In this document: positions 8,829-17,001 of the stretch, piece by piece
Layout: every line of letters starts with the position of its first letter
Position numbering within the stretch: the first letter of the stretch is position 1
NCBI RefSeq assembly: GCF_028291745.1
Contig: NZ_JAQGNQ010000092.1
Coordinates: 1 to 41,738, forward strand
Direction of reading: 5' to 3'
From: Ramlibacter sp.
Lineage (GTDB): Bacteria; Pseudomonadota; Gammaproteobacteria; Burkholderiales; Burkholderiaceae_C
DNA: 41,738 nucleotides
Notes under the pieces: generated by a model
The model's input: the letters and a program-made list of their open reading frames with translations, nothing else
What the model was told of the DNA's origin: nothing
The model's database searches: none
Program-made: the position numbers and the translations under genes

Positions 8829-9968
8829 TCAGGCGGCCGGGCCGCGGTAGTAACGGTTGGGAACGAAGGGCATGGGACTCACCTCCATGGGAACGATCTT
8901 GCCGCGCACCACCGCGTGCACGCGGGTGCCGGGCGCGGCGAACTGCGGCGGGACATAGGCCATCGCAATCGGTTGCTCGATCGATGGACCCAGCAGGCCG
9001 CTGGTGACCTCGCCGATGCGCAGGCCCTGCGTGTCCTGCAGCTCGATGTGCTCGCGCACCGGGATGCGCTCCAGCGCTTTCAGGCCCACGCGCTTGCGGG
9101 CGATCGGCTCGCTGCCAGCGAGTTGCGCCAGCACCTTTTCCGCACCGGGGAAGCCACCCGCGCGCGCACCGCCGCTGCGGCGCACCTTCTGGATCGCCCA
9201 GTTCAGCGCCGCTTCGACCGGCGTGGTCGTGGTGTCGATGTCATTGCCGTACAGACACAGTCCTGCCTCCAGCCGCAGCGAATTGCGCGCGCCCAGGCCG
9301 ATCGGTTGCACCTCGGGCTGGGCCAGCAGCGCGCGCGCCAGCGCTTGCGCTTGTGCGGCCGGCACCGAGATCTCGAAGCCGTCTTCGCCGGTGTAGCCGC
9401 TGCGCGTGACGAACAGTTCGGCACCCTGCCACTGCAGGCCGGCACCGGTCATGAACACCAGCTTCTCGACGCCGGGCAGCACGCGCTGCAAGGCATCGAC
9501 GGCCTTCGGCCCCTGCAGGGCGAGCAGGCCGCGATCGGGCAGCGGCAGCACCTCGCAACGGCTCGCGATGCGTTCGTGGATGTGCTGGAGGTCCGCCACC
9601 TTGCAGGCGCCATTGACCACCACGAACAGCTCGCCGCCGCGGTTGGCGAACATCAGGTCGTCGAGGATCGTGCCTTCGTCGGTGAGCAGCAGGCCATAGC
9701 GCTGCCGACCGGGGGCGAGGTCGATCACGTCGACCGGCATCAGCGTCTCGAAGGCAGCGGCCGCGGCGGGCCCGACCAGCCGCAGCTGGCCCATGTGCGA
9801 GACGTCGAACAGGCCGGCGCTGGCGCGCGTGTGCCGGTGCTCGGCGACCAGGCCGGCGGGATATTGCACCGGCATGGCGTAGCCGGCGAAAGGGACCATG
9901 CGCGCACCGAGTTCCAGGTGCAGCGCGTGCAGGGGTGTCTTCTGTAGCTCTGGTTCGGGCGCGGACAC
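8829..9968 (-). CDS. gcvT: Glycine cleavage system aminomethyltransferase, T protein
   Basis: A protein of 379 residues. It transfers the methylene group from aminomethyl-GcvH to tetrahydrofolate and releases ammonia. Typical blocks are FAGYAMPVQYP near the N-terminus, FDVSHMGQ, SGYTGEDGFE and LEAGLCLYGNDID. I choose the GTG at 9968 because GGAG lies 5 nt upstream; the longer GTG start at 10001 has no such site. It is first in the operon. I looked for a glycine riboswitch in the roughly 110 bp upstream and saw no recognisable core. Confidence 0.95.
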   Translation of the reverse strand: MSAPEPELQKTPLHALHLELGARMVPFAGYAMPVQYPAGLVAEHRHTRASAGLFDVSHMGQLRLVGPAAAAAFETLMPVDVIDLAPGRQRYGLLLTDEGTILDDLMFANRGGELFVVVNGACKVADLQHIHERIASRCEVLPLPDRGLLALQGPKAVDALQRVLPGVEKLVFMTGAGLQWQGAELFVTRSGYTGEDGFEISVPAAQAQALARALLAQPEVQPIGLGARNSLRLEAGLCLYGNDIDTTTTPVEAALNWAIQKVRRSGGARAGGFPGAEKVLAQLAGSEPIARKRVGLKALERIPVREHIELQDTQGLRIGEVTSGLLGPSIEQPIAMAYVPPQFAAPGTRVHAVVRGKIVPMEVSPMPFVPNRYYRGPAA

Positions 9969-10047
9969 GTGTGCTCCACAGGGCGGAAGACCATCGTACA
10001 CACGATGGGCGCGGTCGTGCTGCCCGCCTGCCCGGCTCGCCGGCGCT

Positions 10048-10073
10048 GCCGGCTGCTCATCCGCGCAGCCGGC
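10048..10073 (-). terminator. GC-rich hairpin after the Bug gene
   Basis: A perfect 9-bp stem (GCCGGCTGC and its complement) with an 8-nt loop lies 8 bases after the stop of the Bug gene and upstream of gcvT. There is no clear T-run, so it is a probable transcript end or Rho-assisted terminator, not a strict intrinsic one. Confidence 0.5.
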
Positions 10074-10081
10074 CGGGGGCC

Positions 10082-11059
10082 TTACTCCTTGGGCGCGCCG
10101 GAGTCGCGCACGATGCCTTCATAGCGCTTCACTTCGGAAGCGGAGAACTTCGCGAATTCCTCCGCCGAGCCGCCCATGACGATGGCGCCCATGTCCACCA
10201 GCCGCTGGTGGATCTCGGGGTTCTTCAGGATCTTGTTGACCTCGGTGTTCAGGCGCGTGACCACTTCCGCCGGCGCATGCGCGGGCAGCATCAGGCCGTA
10301 CCAGGCCGAGGCGAGCATGGGCGTGCCCGCCTCCTTGAACGTGGGCACCTTGGGCAGCGCGGGCAGGCGCTTCTCGGAGGCGACCGCCAGCGGCTTGAGC
10401 ATGCCGCCGCGGATGCTGCCCAGCGAGCCGGTGTCCAGCATCATGTCGATGTGGCCGGCGATCAGGTCCTGCGCCGCCGGGCCGCTGCCCTTGTACGGGA
10501 TGTGGCGGATGTCGATGCCGGCCGCCGTCTTGAACTGCGCGCCCGCGAGGTGCTGCGAGCCGCCGATGCCCGCGGAGCCGTAGGTGTACTTGCCGGGATC
10601 CTTCTTGGCGGCGGCCACCACGTCGTGCAGCGAATTCCAGGGCGACTTGGCCGGCACCACCATCACGTTGGGGATCTCGCACAGCGACACCACCGGCGTG
10701 AAGTCGGTGATCGGCTCGTAGCCCAGGCGGGCGTACAGGTGCGGTGCGGCGGCATTGGTGGAACTGGTGGCCAGCAGGATGCTGTGGCCGTCCGGCTTGT
10801 CCTTGACGAACTGCTGCGTGCCGATCACGCCACCGGCGCCGCCCTTGTTCTCGACGATCACGGGAACGCCGAGTGCCTCGGACAGCGGTTGCGTCAGCAG
10901 CCGACCGATCTGGTCGGTGGCGCCGCCGGCCGGCCACGGCACCATCAGCCTGATGGGCATCTTGTCGTTGGGCCAGGCGGCGAAGGAGGCCGACGAAGCG
11001 AGCGCGAGGGCGCAGGCGAGGAGGGCGTTGCGGCGGGAGAGGAGGGGGTGAGAGTTCAT
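10082..11059 (-). CDS. Bug family periplasmic solute-binding protein
   Basis: A 325-residue secreted protein. The N-terminus SRRNALLACALALASSASFA is a signal peptide with twin Arg and an A-x-A cleavage site. The mature part has MVPWPAGGATDQIGRL, NKGGAGGVIGT and PYKGSGPA, the hallmarks of the tripartite-tricarboxylate-transporter/Bug receptors that are hugely expanded in Burkholderiales. Bug proteins bind small carboxylates or amides; the ligand is unknown here and no TctA/TctB membrane genes are adjacent. ATG at 11059 keeps the signal peptide at the N-terminus; ATG at 11092 is also possible. Neither has a strong ribosome binding site. Confidence 0.9.
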   Translation of the reverse strand: MNSHPLLSRRNALLACALALASSASFAAWPNDKMPIRLMVPWPAGGATDQIGRLLTQPLSEALGVPVIVENKGGAGGVIGTQQFVKDKPDGHSILLATSSTNAAAPHLYARLGYEPITDFTPVVSLCEIPNVMVVPAKSPWNSLHDVVAAAKKDPGKYTYGSAGIGGSQHLAGAQFKTAAGIDIRHIPYKGSGPAAQDLIAGHIDMMLDTGSLGSIRGGMLKPLAVASEKRLPALPKVPTFKEAGTPMLASAWYGLMLPAHAPAEVVTRLNTEVNKILKNPEIHQRLVDMGAIVMGGSAEEFAKFSASEVKRYEGIVRDSGAPKE

Positions 11060-11116
11060 GGCTTGTGCGGGGTTGGGGCTCGGGGAATTCATCGCGCGGA
11101 TGTCCCTGGATGTGCC

Positions 11117-11239
11117 TGGATGTCATTGCGGGCTTGACCCGCAATCCACGACGGCGCCTGGAGGACCGCCGCATGGATCCCGGGTCAAGCCCGGGATGAC
11201 ATCCAGCGGCATGACGTCCAGCAGCCCGGGATGACATCC
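11117..11239. repeat. GATGACATCC element plus two extra half-copies
   Basis: A full two-part copy (11117 to about 11204) is followed by a degraded GATGACGTCC-like unit and another CCCGGGATGACATCC unit ending at 11239. It lies between ETF-QO and the Bug gene, both on the minus strand. Confidence 0.75.
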
Positions 11240-11282
11240 ACTGGACATCCACTACATCCGATCACTCCACCGATTATCCCAC

Positions 11283-12962
11283 TCACATGTTTGTGTAATT
11301 CGGCCCGCCGCCGCCTTCCGGCGTGACCCACACGATGTTCTGCGTCGGGTCCTTGATGTCGCAGGTCTTGCAGTGCACGCAGTTCTGCGCGTTGATCTGC
11401 AGGCGCTCGCCGCCGCCCTCGGCGGGCACGAACTCGTACACGCCCGCCGGGCAATAGCGGCTCTCCGGGCCCGCGTACTTCGCCAGGTTGACGTTCACCG
11501 GAATCGTCGGATCCTTCAGCGTCAGGTGCGCGGGCTGGTTCTCCTCGTGGTTGGTGTTCGAGATGAACACCGAGGAGAGCCGGTCGAAGGTCAGCTTGCC
11601 ATCGGCCTTGGGATAGACGATGGGCTTGCACTCCGAGGCGGGCTTCAGATAGACGTGGTCCGGCTTGGCGCGATGCAGCGTCCAGGGGATGCTTCCGCGC
11701 AGCACGAACTGCTCGATGCCGGTCATCACGGTCGCGACCGAGAGGCCCTTCTTGAACCACTGCTTGAAGTTGCGCGCCTTGTTCAATTCCGCGTACAGCC
11801 AGGAATGCTCGAAGGCATGCGGATACGCCGCCAGCTCGTCGTGGTGCCGGCCCGCCTGCACCGCCTCGAAGGCCGCGCGCGCGGCCAGCATGCCGGTCTT
11901 GATCGCCGCATGGCTGCCCTTGATGCGCGACGCATTCAGGAAGCCGGCGTCGTCGCCCACCAGCGCGCCGCCGGGAAACACCAGCTTGGGCAGCGAGAGG
12001 ATGCCGCCCACCGTCAGCGCGCGGGCGCCATAGCCCAGGCGCTTGGGCTTGCCGGCGTCGAAGTACCAGCGGATGTTGGGATGCGTCTTGAAGCGCTGGA
12101 ATTCCTCGAAAGGAGAGAGATACGGGTTCGCGTAATCGAGGCCGACGACGAAGCCGATCGCGACCTGGTTGTCCTCCATGTGGTACATGAAGGAGCCGCC
12201 GTAGGTCATCTCGTCCAGCGGCCAGCCGGCGCCGTGCAGCGCCAGGCCCGGCGTGTGGCGCGAAGCGTCGATCTCCCACACTTCCTTGATGCCGATGCTG
12301 TAGCTCTGCGGATCGCGTCCGTCATCGAGCTTGTAGCGGCCGATCAACTGCTTGCCCAGGTGCCCGCGCGAGCCCTCGGCGAAGATCGTGTACTTCGCAT
12401 GCAGCTCCATCCCGAGCTGGAAGTTGTCGGTGGGCTCGCCGTCCTTGCCGATGCCCATGTTGCCCGTGGCCACGCCCTTGACCGAGCCGTCCTCGTTGTA
12501 GAGGACTTCGGCTGCCGGGAAGCCGGGGAAGATCTCGACACCGATCGCCTCGGCCTGCTGCGCCATCCAGCGCACGACGTTGGCCAGGCTGGCGATGTAG
12601 TTGCCGTGGTTGCCGAAGTTGGGCGGCAACAGGAAGTTGGGCACGCGCCGGGCGCCCTTCTCGTTCATGAAGAGGAAGATGTCCTCGCTCACGGGCACGT
12701 TGAGCGGCGCGCCTTTTTCCTTCCAGTCGGGGATCAGTTCAGTCAGCGCGATCGGGTCGACGATGGCGCCGGACAGGATGTGTGCGCCGGGCTCGGAGCC
12801 CTTCTCCAGCACGACGACGGAGATCTCCTTGCCGTCCTGCTGCGCGAGCTGCTTCAGGTGGATGGCGGTGGCCAGGCCGGCGGGCCCGCCGCCGACCACC
12901 ACCACGTCGTATTCCATCGCTTCGCGCGGTCCGTACCGGGCCAGGATTTCTTCTTGCGTCAT
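11283..12962 (-). CDS. Electron transfer flavoprotein-ubiquinone oxidoreductase
   Basis: A protein of 559 residues, the usual length for ETF-QO. It passes electrons from ETF, reduced by acyl-CoA and other flavin dehydrogenases, to ubiquinone at the inner membrane. The N-terminal FAD fold is YDVVVVGGGPAGLATAIHL. The C-terminus has the 4Fe-4S cluster ligands RYCPAGVYEF and NCVHCKTCDIKDPTQN, and ends in GGGGPNYTNM. ATG at 12962 is chosen; the frame runs further upstream without conserved sequence. It is divergent from an SDR/thioesterase pair, which fits a fatty-acid or amino-acid oxidation context. Confidence 0.95.
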   Translation of the reverse strand: MTQEEILARYGPREAMEYDVVVVGGGPAGLATAIHLKQLAQQDGKEISVVVLEKGSEPGAHILSGAIVDPIALTELIPDWKEKGAPLNVPVSEDIFLFMNEKGARRVPNFLLPPNFGNHGNYIASLANVVRWMAQQAEAIGVEIFPGFPAAEVLYNEDGSVKGVATGNMGIGKDGEPTDNFQLGMELHAKYTIFAEGSRGHLGKQLIGRYKLDDGRDPQSYSIGIKEVWEIDASRHTPGLALHGAGWPLDEMTYGGSFMYHMEDNQVAIGFVVGLDYANPYLSPFEEFQRFKTHPNIRWYFDAGKPKRLGYGARALTVGGILSLPKLVFPGGALVGDDAGFLNASRIKGSHAAIKTGMLAARAAFEAVQAGRHHDELAAYPHAFEHSWLYAELNKARNFKQWFKKGLSVATVMTGIEQFVLRGSIPWTLHRAKPDHVYLKPASECKPIVYPKADGKLTFDRLSSVFISNTNHEENQPAHLTLKDPTIPVNVNLAKYAGPESRYCPAGVYEFVPAEGGGERLQINAQNCVHCKTCDIKDPTQNIVWVTPEGGGGPNYTNM

Positions 12963-13084
12963 GGGTGTCGTCGATAATGGTTCGCACGTTCGGGTCGCAG
13001 CCACCGCGCGGCAGCCGCACATTCTATGCGGCCGCGCAGGGCGGGCGAACGATCGTGCTATTTCTTTCTCCCCAAGGAGTTTCC

Positions 13085-13867
13085 GTGAGCTACAGCATCG
13101 ACTTGTCCGGGCGTGTCGCCTTCGTCACCGGCGCTTCCAGCGGCCTCGGGGCACAGTTCGCCCGGACGCTGGCCCGCGCCGGCGCGGCGGTGGTGCTGGC
13201 CGCACGGCGCCTCGAGAAGCTGAAGGACCTGCGCGCGCAGATCGAGGGCGAGGGCGGCGACGCGCACGTGGTGCTGCTGGACGTGACCGACGTCGACTCC
13301 ATCAAGTCCGCCGTGGCGCATGCGGAGACCGAGATGGGCTCCATCGACATCCTCGTCAACAACTCCGGGGTCAGCACCACGCAGCGCATCCAGGACGTGA
13401 CGGAGGAAGACTTCGACTTCGTGTTCAACACGAACGTGCGGGGCGCCTTCTTCGTCGCGCAGGAAGTGGGCAAGCGCATGCTGGCGCGCGCCCGTGGTTC
13501 GGCGCCGGGCAGTTTCACCGGCGGCCACATCATCAACATCGCCTCGGCCGCCGGCCTGCGGCCGCTGCCGCAGATCGGCGTGTACGCCACCAGCAAGGCG
13601 GCGGTGATCCACATGACCAAGGCGTTCGCGCTGGAGTGGGGCCGCTTCGGCATCAACGTCAACGCCATCTGCCCCGGCTACATCGACACCGAGATCAACC
13701 ACCATCACTGGCACACCGAGCAGGGGCAGAAGCTCGTGCAGATGTTGCCGCGCAAGCGCGTCGGCAAGCCCGAGGACCTCGACGCGCTGCTGCTGATGCT
13801 CGCCTCGGACCGCAGCCACTTCGTGAACGGCGCAGTCATTTCGGCGGACGACGGCTTCAGCCTCTGA
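13085..13867 (+). CDS. SDR family NAD(P)-dependent oxidoreductase
   Basis: A 260-residue classical SDR. Motifs in order are TGASSGLG (cofactor binding, about residues 14-21), LVNNSG, IINIASAAG and YATSKAAV (catalytic Tyr-x-x-x-Lys). The start is GTG, supported by AAGGAG 5-6 nt upstream. A thioesterase gene begins 6 nt after its stop, so the two form an operon. Together with the divergent ETF-QO this suggests acyl-CoA or 3-hydroxyacyl metabolism, but the substrate is not determined by sequence. Confidence 0.9.
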   Translation: MSYSIDLSGRVAFVTGASSGLGAQFARTLARAGAAVVLAARRLEKLKDLRAQIEGEGGDAHVVLLDVTDVDSIKSAVAHAETEMGSIDILVNNSGVSTTQRIQDVTEEDFDFVFNTNVRGAFFVAQEVGKRMLARARGSAPGSFTGGHIINIASAAGLRPLPQIGVYATSKAAVIHMTKAFALEWGRFGINVNAICPGYIDTEINHHHWHTEQGQKLVQMLPRKRVGKPEDLDALLLMLASDRSHFVNGAVISADDGFSL

Positions 13868-13873
13868 AGCGCG

Positions 13874-14293
13874 ATGAAGCTGGAGCTGCCCGCCCGCAAG
13901 AAACTGGTGCACACCGCCCGCATGCCGATCCGCTGGGGCGACATGGACGCGATGGCGCACGTCAACAACACGGTCTACTTCCGCTATCTCGAGGTGGCGC
14001 GGATCGACTGGCTCGCGCAGATCGGCTGCGCACCCAACCCGCAGGGGGAAGGGCCGGTGATCGTCAACGCCTTCTGCAACTTCCACCAGCAGCTGGAGTA
14101 CCCCGGCGACATCGTCGTGCGCATGTACGCCAGCGATCCGGGCCGCAGCAGCTTCGAGAGCTGGGCCACCATCGAACGCGCCGACGACGAGGGCACGGTG
14201 TACGCCTCAGGCGGTGCCACCACGGTATGGGTGGACTTCCCCCGGCAGAAGTCGGTGCCTATGCCGGAGTGGTTCCGCGCGCTGATCGCCTGA
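13874..14293 (+). CDS. Acyl-CoA thioesterase, 4HBT hotdog fold
   Basis: A protein of 139 residues, single hotdog domain. RWGDMDAMAHVNNTVYFRYL holds the active-site Asp (in GDMDAMAHVN) typical of 4-hydroxybenzoyl-CoA thioesterase/YbgC-like enzymes. It hydrolyses acyl-CoA thioesters; chain length and substrate are unknown. It is closely coupled to the preceding SDR. No signal peptide is seen, so it is cytoplasmic. Confidence 0.9.
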   Translation: MKLELPARKKLVHTARMPIRWGDMDAMAHVNNTVYFRYLEVARIDWLAQIGCAPNPQGEGPVIVNAFCNFHQQLEYPGDIVVRMYASDPGRSSFESWATIERADDEGTVYASGGATTVWVDFPRQKSVPMPEWFRALIA

Positions 14294-14375
14294 GCCACTG
14301 GGCGGCCGCTGCACTGGCGCAGTACTTCTCGAAACGCGCAAGCGCCTGCGTGCCCGGGCGCAGGTAGATTGGGGC

Positions 14376-15626
14376 ATGGACACCTCCCCGCTCCGCATCG
14401 CTCCGCTGGCTGCGCTGTTCGCGCTGTCCGTACTGGTCAACGGCTGCGGCGGTGCCGCGGGTGGCAGTACCGCCGCGGCGGCGCCGGCCGCTGTACCCGC
14501 ACGTGCAGCCGCACCGGCAACCGCGCCCTCGCCTGCACCTCAGGCCGTCACCGTGCACGTGACGGAACGCGCGACCCATCTCGACAATCCCTGGGGCATG
14601 GCCTTCCTGCCGGACGGCCGCATGCTGGTCACCGAGCGCGGCGGCACGCTCAAACTGCTGCAGCCCAGTGGCACCGTGCTGGGCACCGTCAGTGGCGTTC
14701 CGGCGGTGGCGTTCGAAGGGCAGGGCGGACTGCTCGACGTGACGATCGATCCCGGCTACCAACAGAACCACCGCATCTACTTGAGCTACTCGGAGCGCGA
14801 TGCCAGGGACGAGACGCTCATGGGGACGGCGGTCGCGCGTGCGGTGCTCGATCCGCAGACGCGGTCGCTCGCCAGCGTGACCGTCATCTACCGGCAGACG
14901 CCGAAGGTGGCGTCCAACCTGCAGTTCGGGTCGCGGCTGGTGTTCGATCGCACGGGCAATCTTTTCGTCACGCTCGGCGATCACTTCGTCAACCGCCAGA
15001 ACGCGCAGGACGTCACGCGCGGCGACGGCAAGGTGGCGCGCATCACCACCGACGGTGCGCCTGCGCCCGGCAATCCGGTGTGGCGGCAGCCGGGCGCGCA
15101 GCCGCACCTGTACAGCTTTGGCCATCGCAATCCGCAGGGCGCGGCGCTGAATCCCGCGACCGGCGAACTCTGGATCAGCGAACACGGCGCGCGCGGTGGC
15201 GACGAGATCAATCGCATCCAGCCGGGCCGCAACTACGGCTGGCCGATCACGAGCTTCAGCCAGGAATACGGTACGCACACGCCGGTGGCACCCACCTCGC
15301 TGGCGGGCACCGAGCCGCCGGCCTGGGTGTGGGTGGAGATCGACGGCTCCGCCTGGCCGGGCGATGGCGCGGCGAAGTCGTCGATCGCGCCCTGCGGCAT
15401 GACCTTCTACGACTCGGATGCGGTGCCGCAGTGGAAGGGCAACCTCTTCGTCGGCGCGCTGGCCGGCACGGCACTCTGGCGGCTGACCCTGGATGGCAAC
15501 ACCATCACGCGCCAGGAGCGGCTGCTGTTCGAGCGCCACGAGCGCATGCGTGACGTGGTGCAAGGGCCGGACGGGGCGCTGTACCTGCTGACGGACGATG
15601 GGAAGATGCTGCGGTATGGGCCTTGA
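14376..15626 (+). CDS. PQQ-dependent sugar dehydrogenase-like lipoprotein (GSDH family)
   Basis: A protein of 416 residues. The N-terminus is a lipoprotein signal with Cys near residue 25 (LSVLVNGC), followed by an Ala/Pro-rich linker (about 27-60). The beta-propeller starts with HLDNPWGMAFLPDGRMLVTE, and later blocks are GGLLDVTIDP, YSFGHRNPQG, SEHGARGGDEINRI and NYGWP, all characteristic of the glucose/sorbosone dehydrogenase family. Members oxidise aldoses with PQQ, although many YliI-like members have uncertain physiological substrates. It should be anchored in the periplasm. It converges on the AhpD-like gene with a palindrome between them. Confidence 0.88.
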   Translation: MDTSPLRIAPLAALFALSVLVNGCGGAAGGSTAAAAPAAVPARAAAPATAPSPAPQAVTVHVTERATHLDNPWGMAFLPDGRMLVTERGGTLKLLQPSGTVLGTVSGVPAVAFEGQGGLLDVTIDPGYQQNHRIYLSYSERDARDETLMGTAVARAVLDPQTRSLASVTVIYRQTPKVASNLQFGSRLVFDRTGNLFVTLGDHFVNRQNAQDVTRGDGKVARITTDGAPAPGNPVWRQPGAQPHLYSFGHRNPQGAALNPATGELWISEHGARGGDEINRIQPGRNYGWPITSFSQEYGTHTPVAPTSLAGTEPPAWVWVEIDGSAWPGDGAAKSSIAPCGMTFYDSDAVPQWKGNLFVGALAGTALWRLTLDGNTITRQERLLFERHERMRDVVQGPDGALYLLTDDGKMLRYGP

Positions 15627-15635
15627 AGGGCTGCC

Positions 15636-15700
15636 GCGGTGGGGTGCGCTGCGCGCCACCCACCGTACAAATTCTCCTGTAGGGTGGGCATCCCACCGCT
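15636..15700. repeat. GTAGGGTGGG-type palindromic repeat between converging genes
   Basis: GGTGGGGTGCGCTGCGCGCC and, inverted, TGTAGGGTGGGCATCCCACC form a degenerate copy of the element at 2873. It begins 10 nt after the sugar dehydrogenase stop and ends just before the stop of the convergent AhpD-like gene. Confidence 0.65.
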
Positions 15701-15708
15701 CGTCCTGC

Positions 15709-16287
15709 CTATGATTTCTTTTCGCGGGGGATGCGGCCCAGGAGATAGAACTCCGGATTCGGCATCATGTTCGAGAAGCTCGCCATGCGGTTCGACAGCC
15801 CGAAGAAGGCGGTGATCGCGGCGATGTCCCAGATGTCCTCGTCGTCGAAGCCGTGCGGATGCAGCGCGGCGAAGTCGGCATCGTCGATCTCGTGCGAGCG
15901 CAGGCACACCTTCATCGCGAAGTCGAGCATCGCGCGCTGGCGTGGCGTGATGTCGGCCTTGCGATAGTTCACGGCGACCTGGTCGGCCACCAGCGGCTTC
16001 TTCTCGTAAATGCGCAGGATGGCGCCATGCGCCACCACGCAATAGAGACACTGGTTCGCGGCACTGGTGGCGGTGACGATCATCTCGCGCTCGCCCTTGG
16101 TGAGCGAGCCGGTCTCCTTGAGCATCAAGGCATCGTGGTAGGCGAAGAAGGCGCGCCACTCGGCCGGGCGGCGGGCCAGCGCCAGGAAGACGTTGGGCAC
16201 GAAGCCGCTTTTCTCCTGCACCTCCAGGATGCGCTGGCGCATGTCCTCGGGCAGGTCCTTCAGTTCGGGCATGGGGTAGCGGTCCAT
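15709..16287 (-). CDS. AhpD-like/peroxidase-related carboxymuconolactone decarboxylase-family protein
   Basis: A 192-residue all-helical protein. The catalytic CxxC with downstream His is present as C80-L-Y-C83-V-V-A-H87, with TKGEREMIVTATSAAN just before it, as in the uncharacterised peroxidase-related branch of the AhpD superfamily. It probably acts as a cytoplasmic thiol peroxidase or reductant partner. The start is supported by AAGGAG. Its ribosome binding site lies only a few bases from an integron-type R'' motif (16306-16312), so the left edge of the cassette patch touches the leader of this gene. Confidence 0.85.
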   Translation of the reverse strand: MDRYPMPELKDLPEDMRQRILEVQEKSGFVPNVFLALARRPAEWRAFFAYHDALMLKETGSLTKGEREMIVTATSAANQCLYCVVAHGAILRIYEKKPLVADQVAVNYRKADITPRQRAMLDFAMKVCLRSHEIDDADFAALHPHGFDDEDIWDIAAITAFFGLSNRMASFSNMMPNPEFYLLGRIPREKKS

Positions 16288-16305
16288 GGCGGTCTCCTTG
16301 GCTGG

Positions 16306-16317
16306 GTTAAGTCTCAC
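16306..16317 (-). other. Integron core-site-like motif at the edge of the brnTA cassette
   Basis: On the minus strand this reads GTGAG then ACTTAAC, the latter matching the R'' consensus RYYYAAC of attC sites. It overlaps the brnA stop codon. It resembles the GTGAG-GTCTAAC motif at the end of the neighbouring cassette-like gene, but here no hairpin follows, so an attC would be truncated. Confidence 0.4.
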
Positions 16318-16589
16318 CGCACCTTGCTCAAACGTTCGGCCATCCGGGTCTGCCAACCAGGGCCAGTCGCCTTCCAACGTTCGATCACATCGGCCGGGAG
16401 CCGCAGTGTGAGCTGCTTACGAGGGTTCTCGGAAGGCGGACGGCCTCCCTTGCTGATCTTGGCGCGCGCCAGCATCTCCTCGTCGAGTTCAGGGAGCTCC
16501 TCGTACTCGCTCTTCCTGATCCGGTGCGCATCCACGCGCGCAAGATCAGACTTCAAGGAGCGGCGCGATGCGGGCCTGCTCGCGGGCAT
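16314..16589 (-). CDS. brnA: BrnA-family antitoxin
   Basis: A protein of 91 residues. The C-terminal part (KQLTLRLPADVIERWKATGPGWQTRM) is the ribbon-helix-helix DNA-binding region seen in BrnA antitoxins, preceded by a PELDEEMLARAK segment that should contact the toxin. It neutralises BrnT and represses the operon. It overlaps the end of brnT by 44 bp in another frame, as is common in this pair. Its stop codon overlaps an integron core-site-like motif. Confidence 0.85.
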   Translation of the reverse strand: MPASRPASRRSLKSDLARVDAHRIRKSEYEELPELDEEMLARAKISKGGRPPSENPRKQLTLRLPADVIERWKATGPGWQTRMAERLSKVR

Positions 16590-16821
16590 TGGCTTTCCTC
16601 ATGCTGAAGACGTGACGATCCGCGCCACGCGGTGTGTAGCCCACGACCACCATGCGACCAGCCAGGCGCCCATAGCAGATGATCCGGGCCTCACCATAGT
16701 CCTTGCGCGCGTCTTCGACCTCCAGCGTCACGCCTTCGAATACGACTGCTGCGTCTTCGAAATCGAGGCCTCGCTCCCGAAGCGTCAAGTCACGCTTCTC
16801 GGGATCGTAGGTCACGCGCAT
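16546..16821 (-). CDS. brnT: BrnT-family ribonuclease toxin
   Basis: A protein of 91 residues in the RelE-like BrnT family. Recognisable features are YDPEKRDLTLRERGLDFEDAA at the N-terminus, DYGEARIICYGRLAGRMVVVGYT and the C-terminal RHVFSMRKANAREQARI. BrnT cleaves RNA and stops translation when not bound by BrnA. The ATG at 16821 has no ribosome binding site. A near-consensus sigma-70 promoter places the predicted transcription start at or next to this ATG, so the mRNA is likely leaderless. The gene is first in the operon. Confidence 0.88.
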   Translation of the reverse strand: MRVTYDPEKRDLTLRERGLDFEDAAVVFEGVTLEVEDARKDYGEARIICYGRLAGRMVVVGYTPRGADRHVFSMRKANAREQARIAPLLEV

Positions 16822-16822
16822 T

Positions 16823-16854
16823 GGTTATTGTAGCTACAATAACCTTCGGGTCAA
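16823..16854 (-). promoter_or_regulatory. brnTA promoter with an overlapping 22-bp perfect palindrome
   Basis: On the minus strand, -35 TTGACC (16854-16849), a 16-bp spacer, then -10 TACAAT (16832-16827), then five bases and the brnT ATG. A perfect 22-bp palindrome (16823-16844, half-site GGTTATTGTAG) covers the -10 box and part of the spacer. This is a natural operator for the ribbon-helix-helix antitoxin BrnA, which is known to autorepress its operon. Confidence 0.8.
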
Positions 16855-16868
16855 GCGCAGCGCTGCCC

Positions 16869-16993
16869 GTGAGATTTAAGGTCGGAGTTTGACCGGCACG
16901 CAGTGGCATTGCGCAGCGGGGCGTACGCTCACCAGCACGCCTCGCGGCGCAATGCCGCTGCGTGTCCGTGTCGAAGGACCTGTTAGACCTCAC
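16869..16993 (-). other. attC-like integron recombination site (125-bp imperfect hairpin)
   Basis: On the minus strand the site opens with GTGAG-GTCTAAC (R'' box RYYYAAC matched) and closes with CTTAAAT-CTCAC (R' box GTTRRRY with one mismatch). Between them the arms pair over most of their length: a run of 18 bp with one mismatch (16897-16914 with 16947-16964, including GGCATTGCGC) and a further 8 of 9 bp toward the loop. The length is that of long attC sites such as Vibrio repeats. It begins 8 nt after the stop codon of the gene at 17002-17538, the normal position for a cassette attC. Confidence 0.6.
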
Positions 16994-17001
16994 CGCTCCT
17001 C

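Noticed and set aside
5327..9007. Plus-strand open frame of 1226 codons across the gcv region
   Set aside because: It is antisense to gcvP and gcvH, with a low-complexity His/Arg-rich translation. It is a shadow frame.
9969..10081. Glycine riboswitch upstream of gcvT
   Set aside because: The gap is only about 110 bp, and I could not find the tandem aptamer core; the visible structure is a terminator-like hairpin of the upstream Bug gene.
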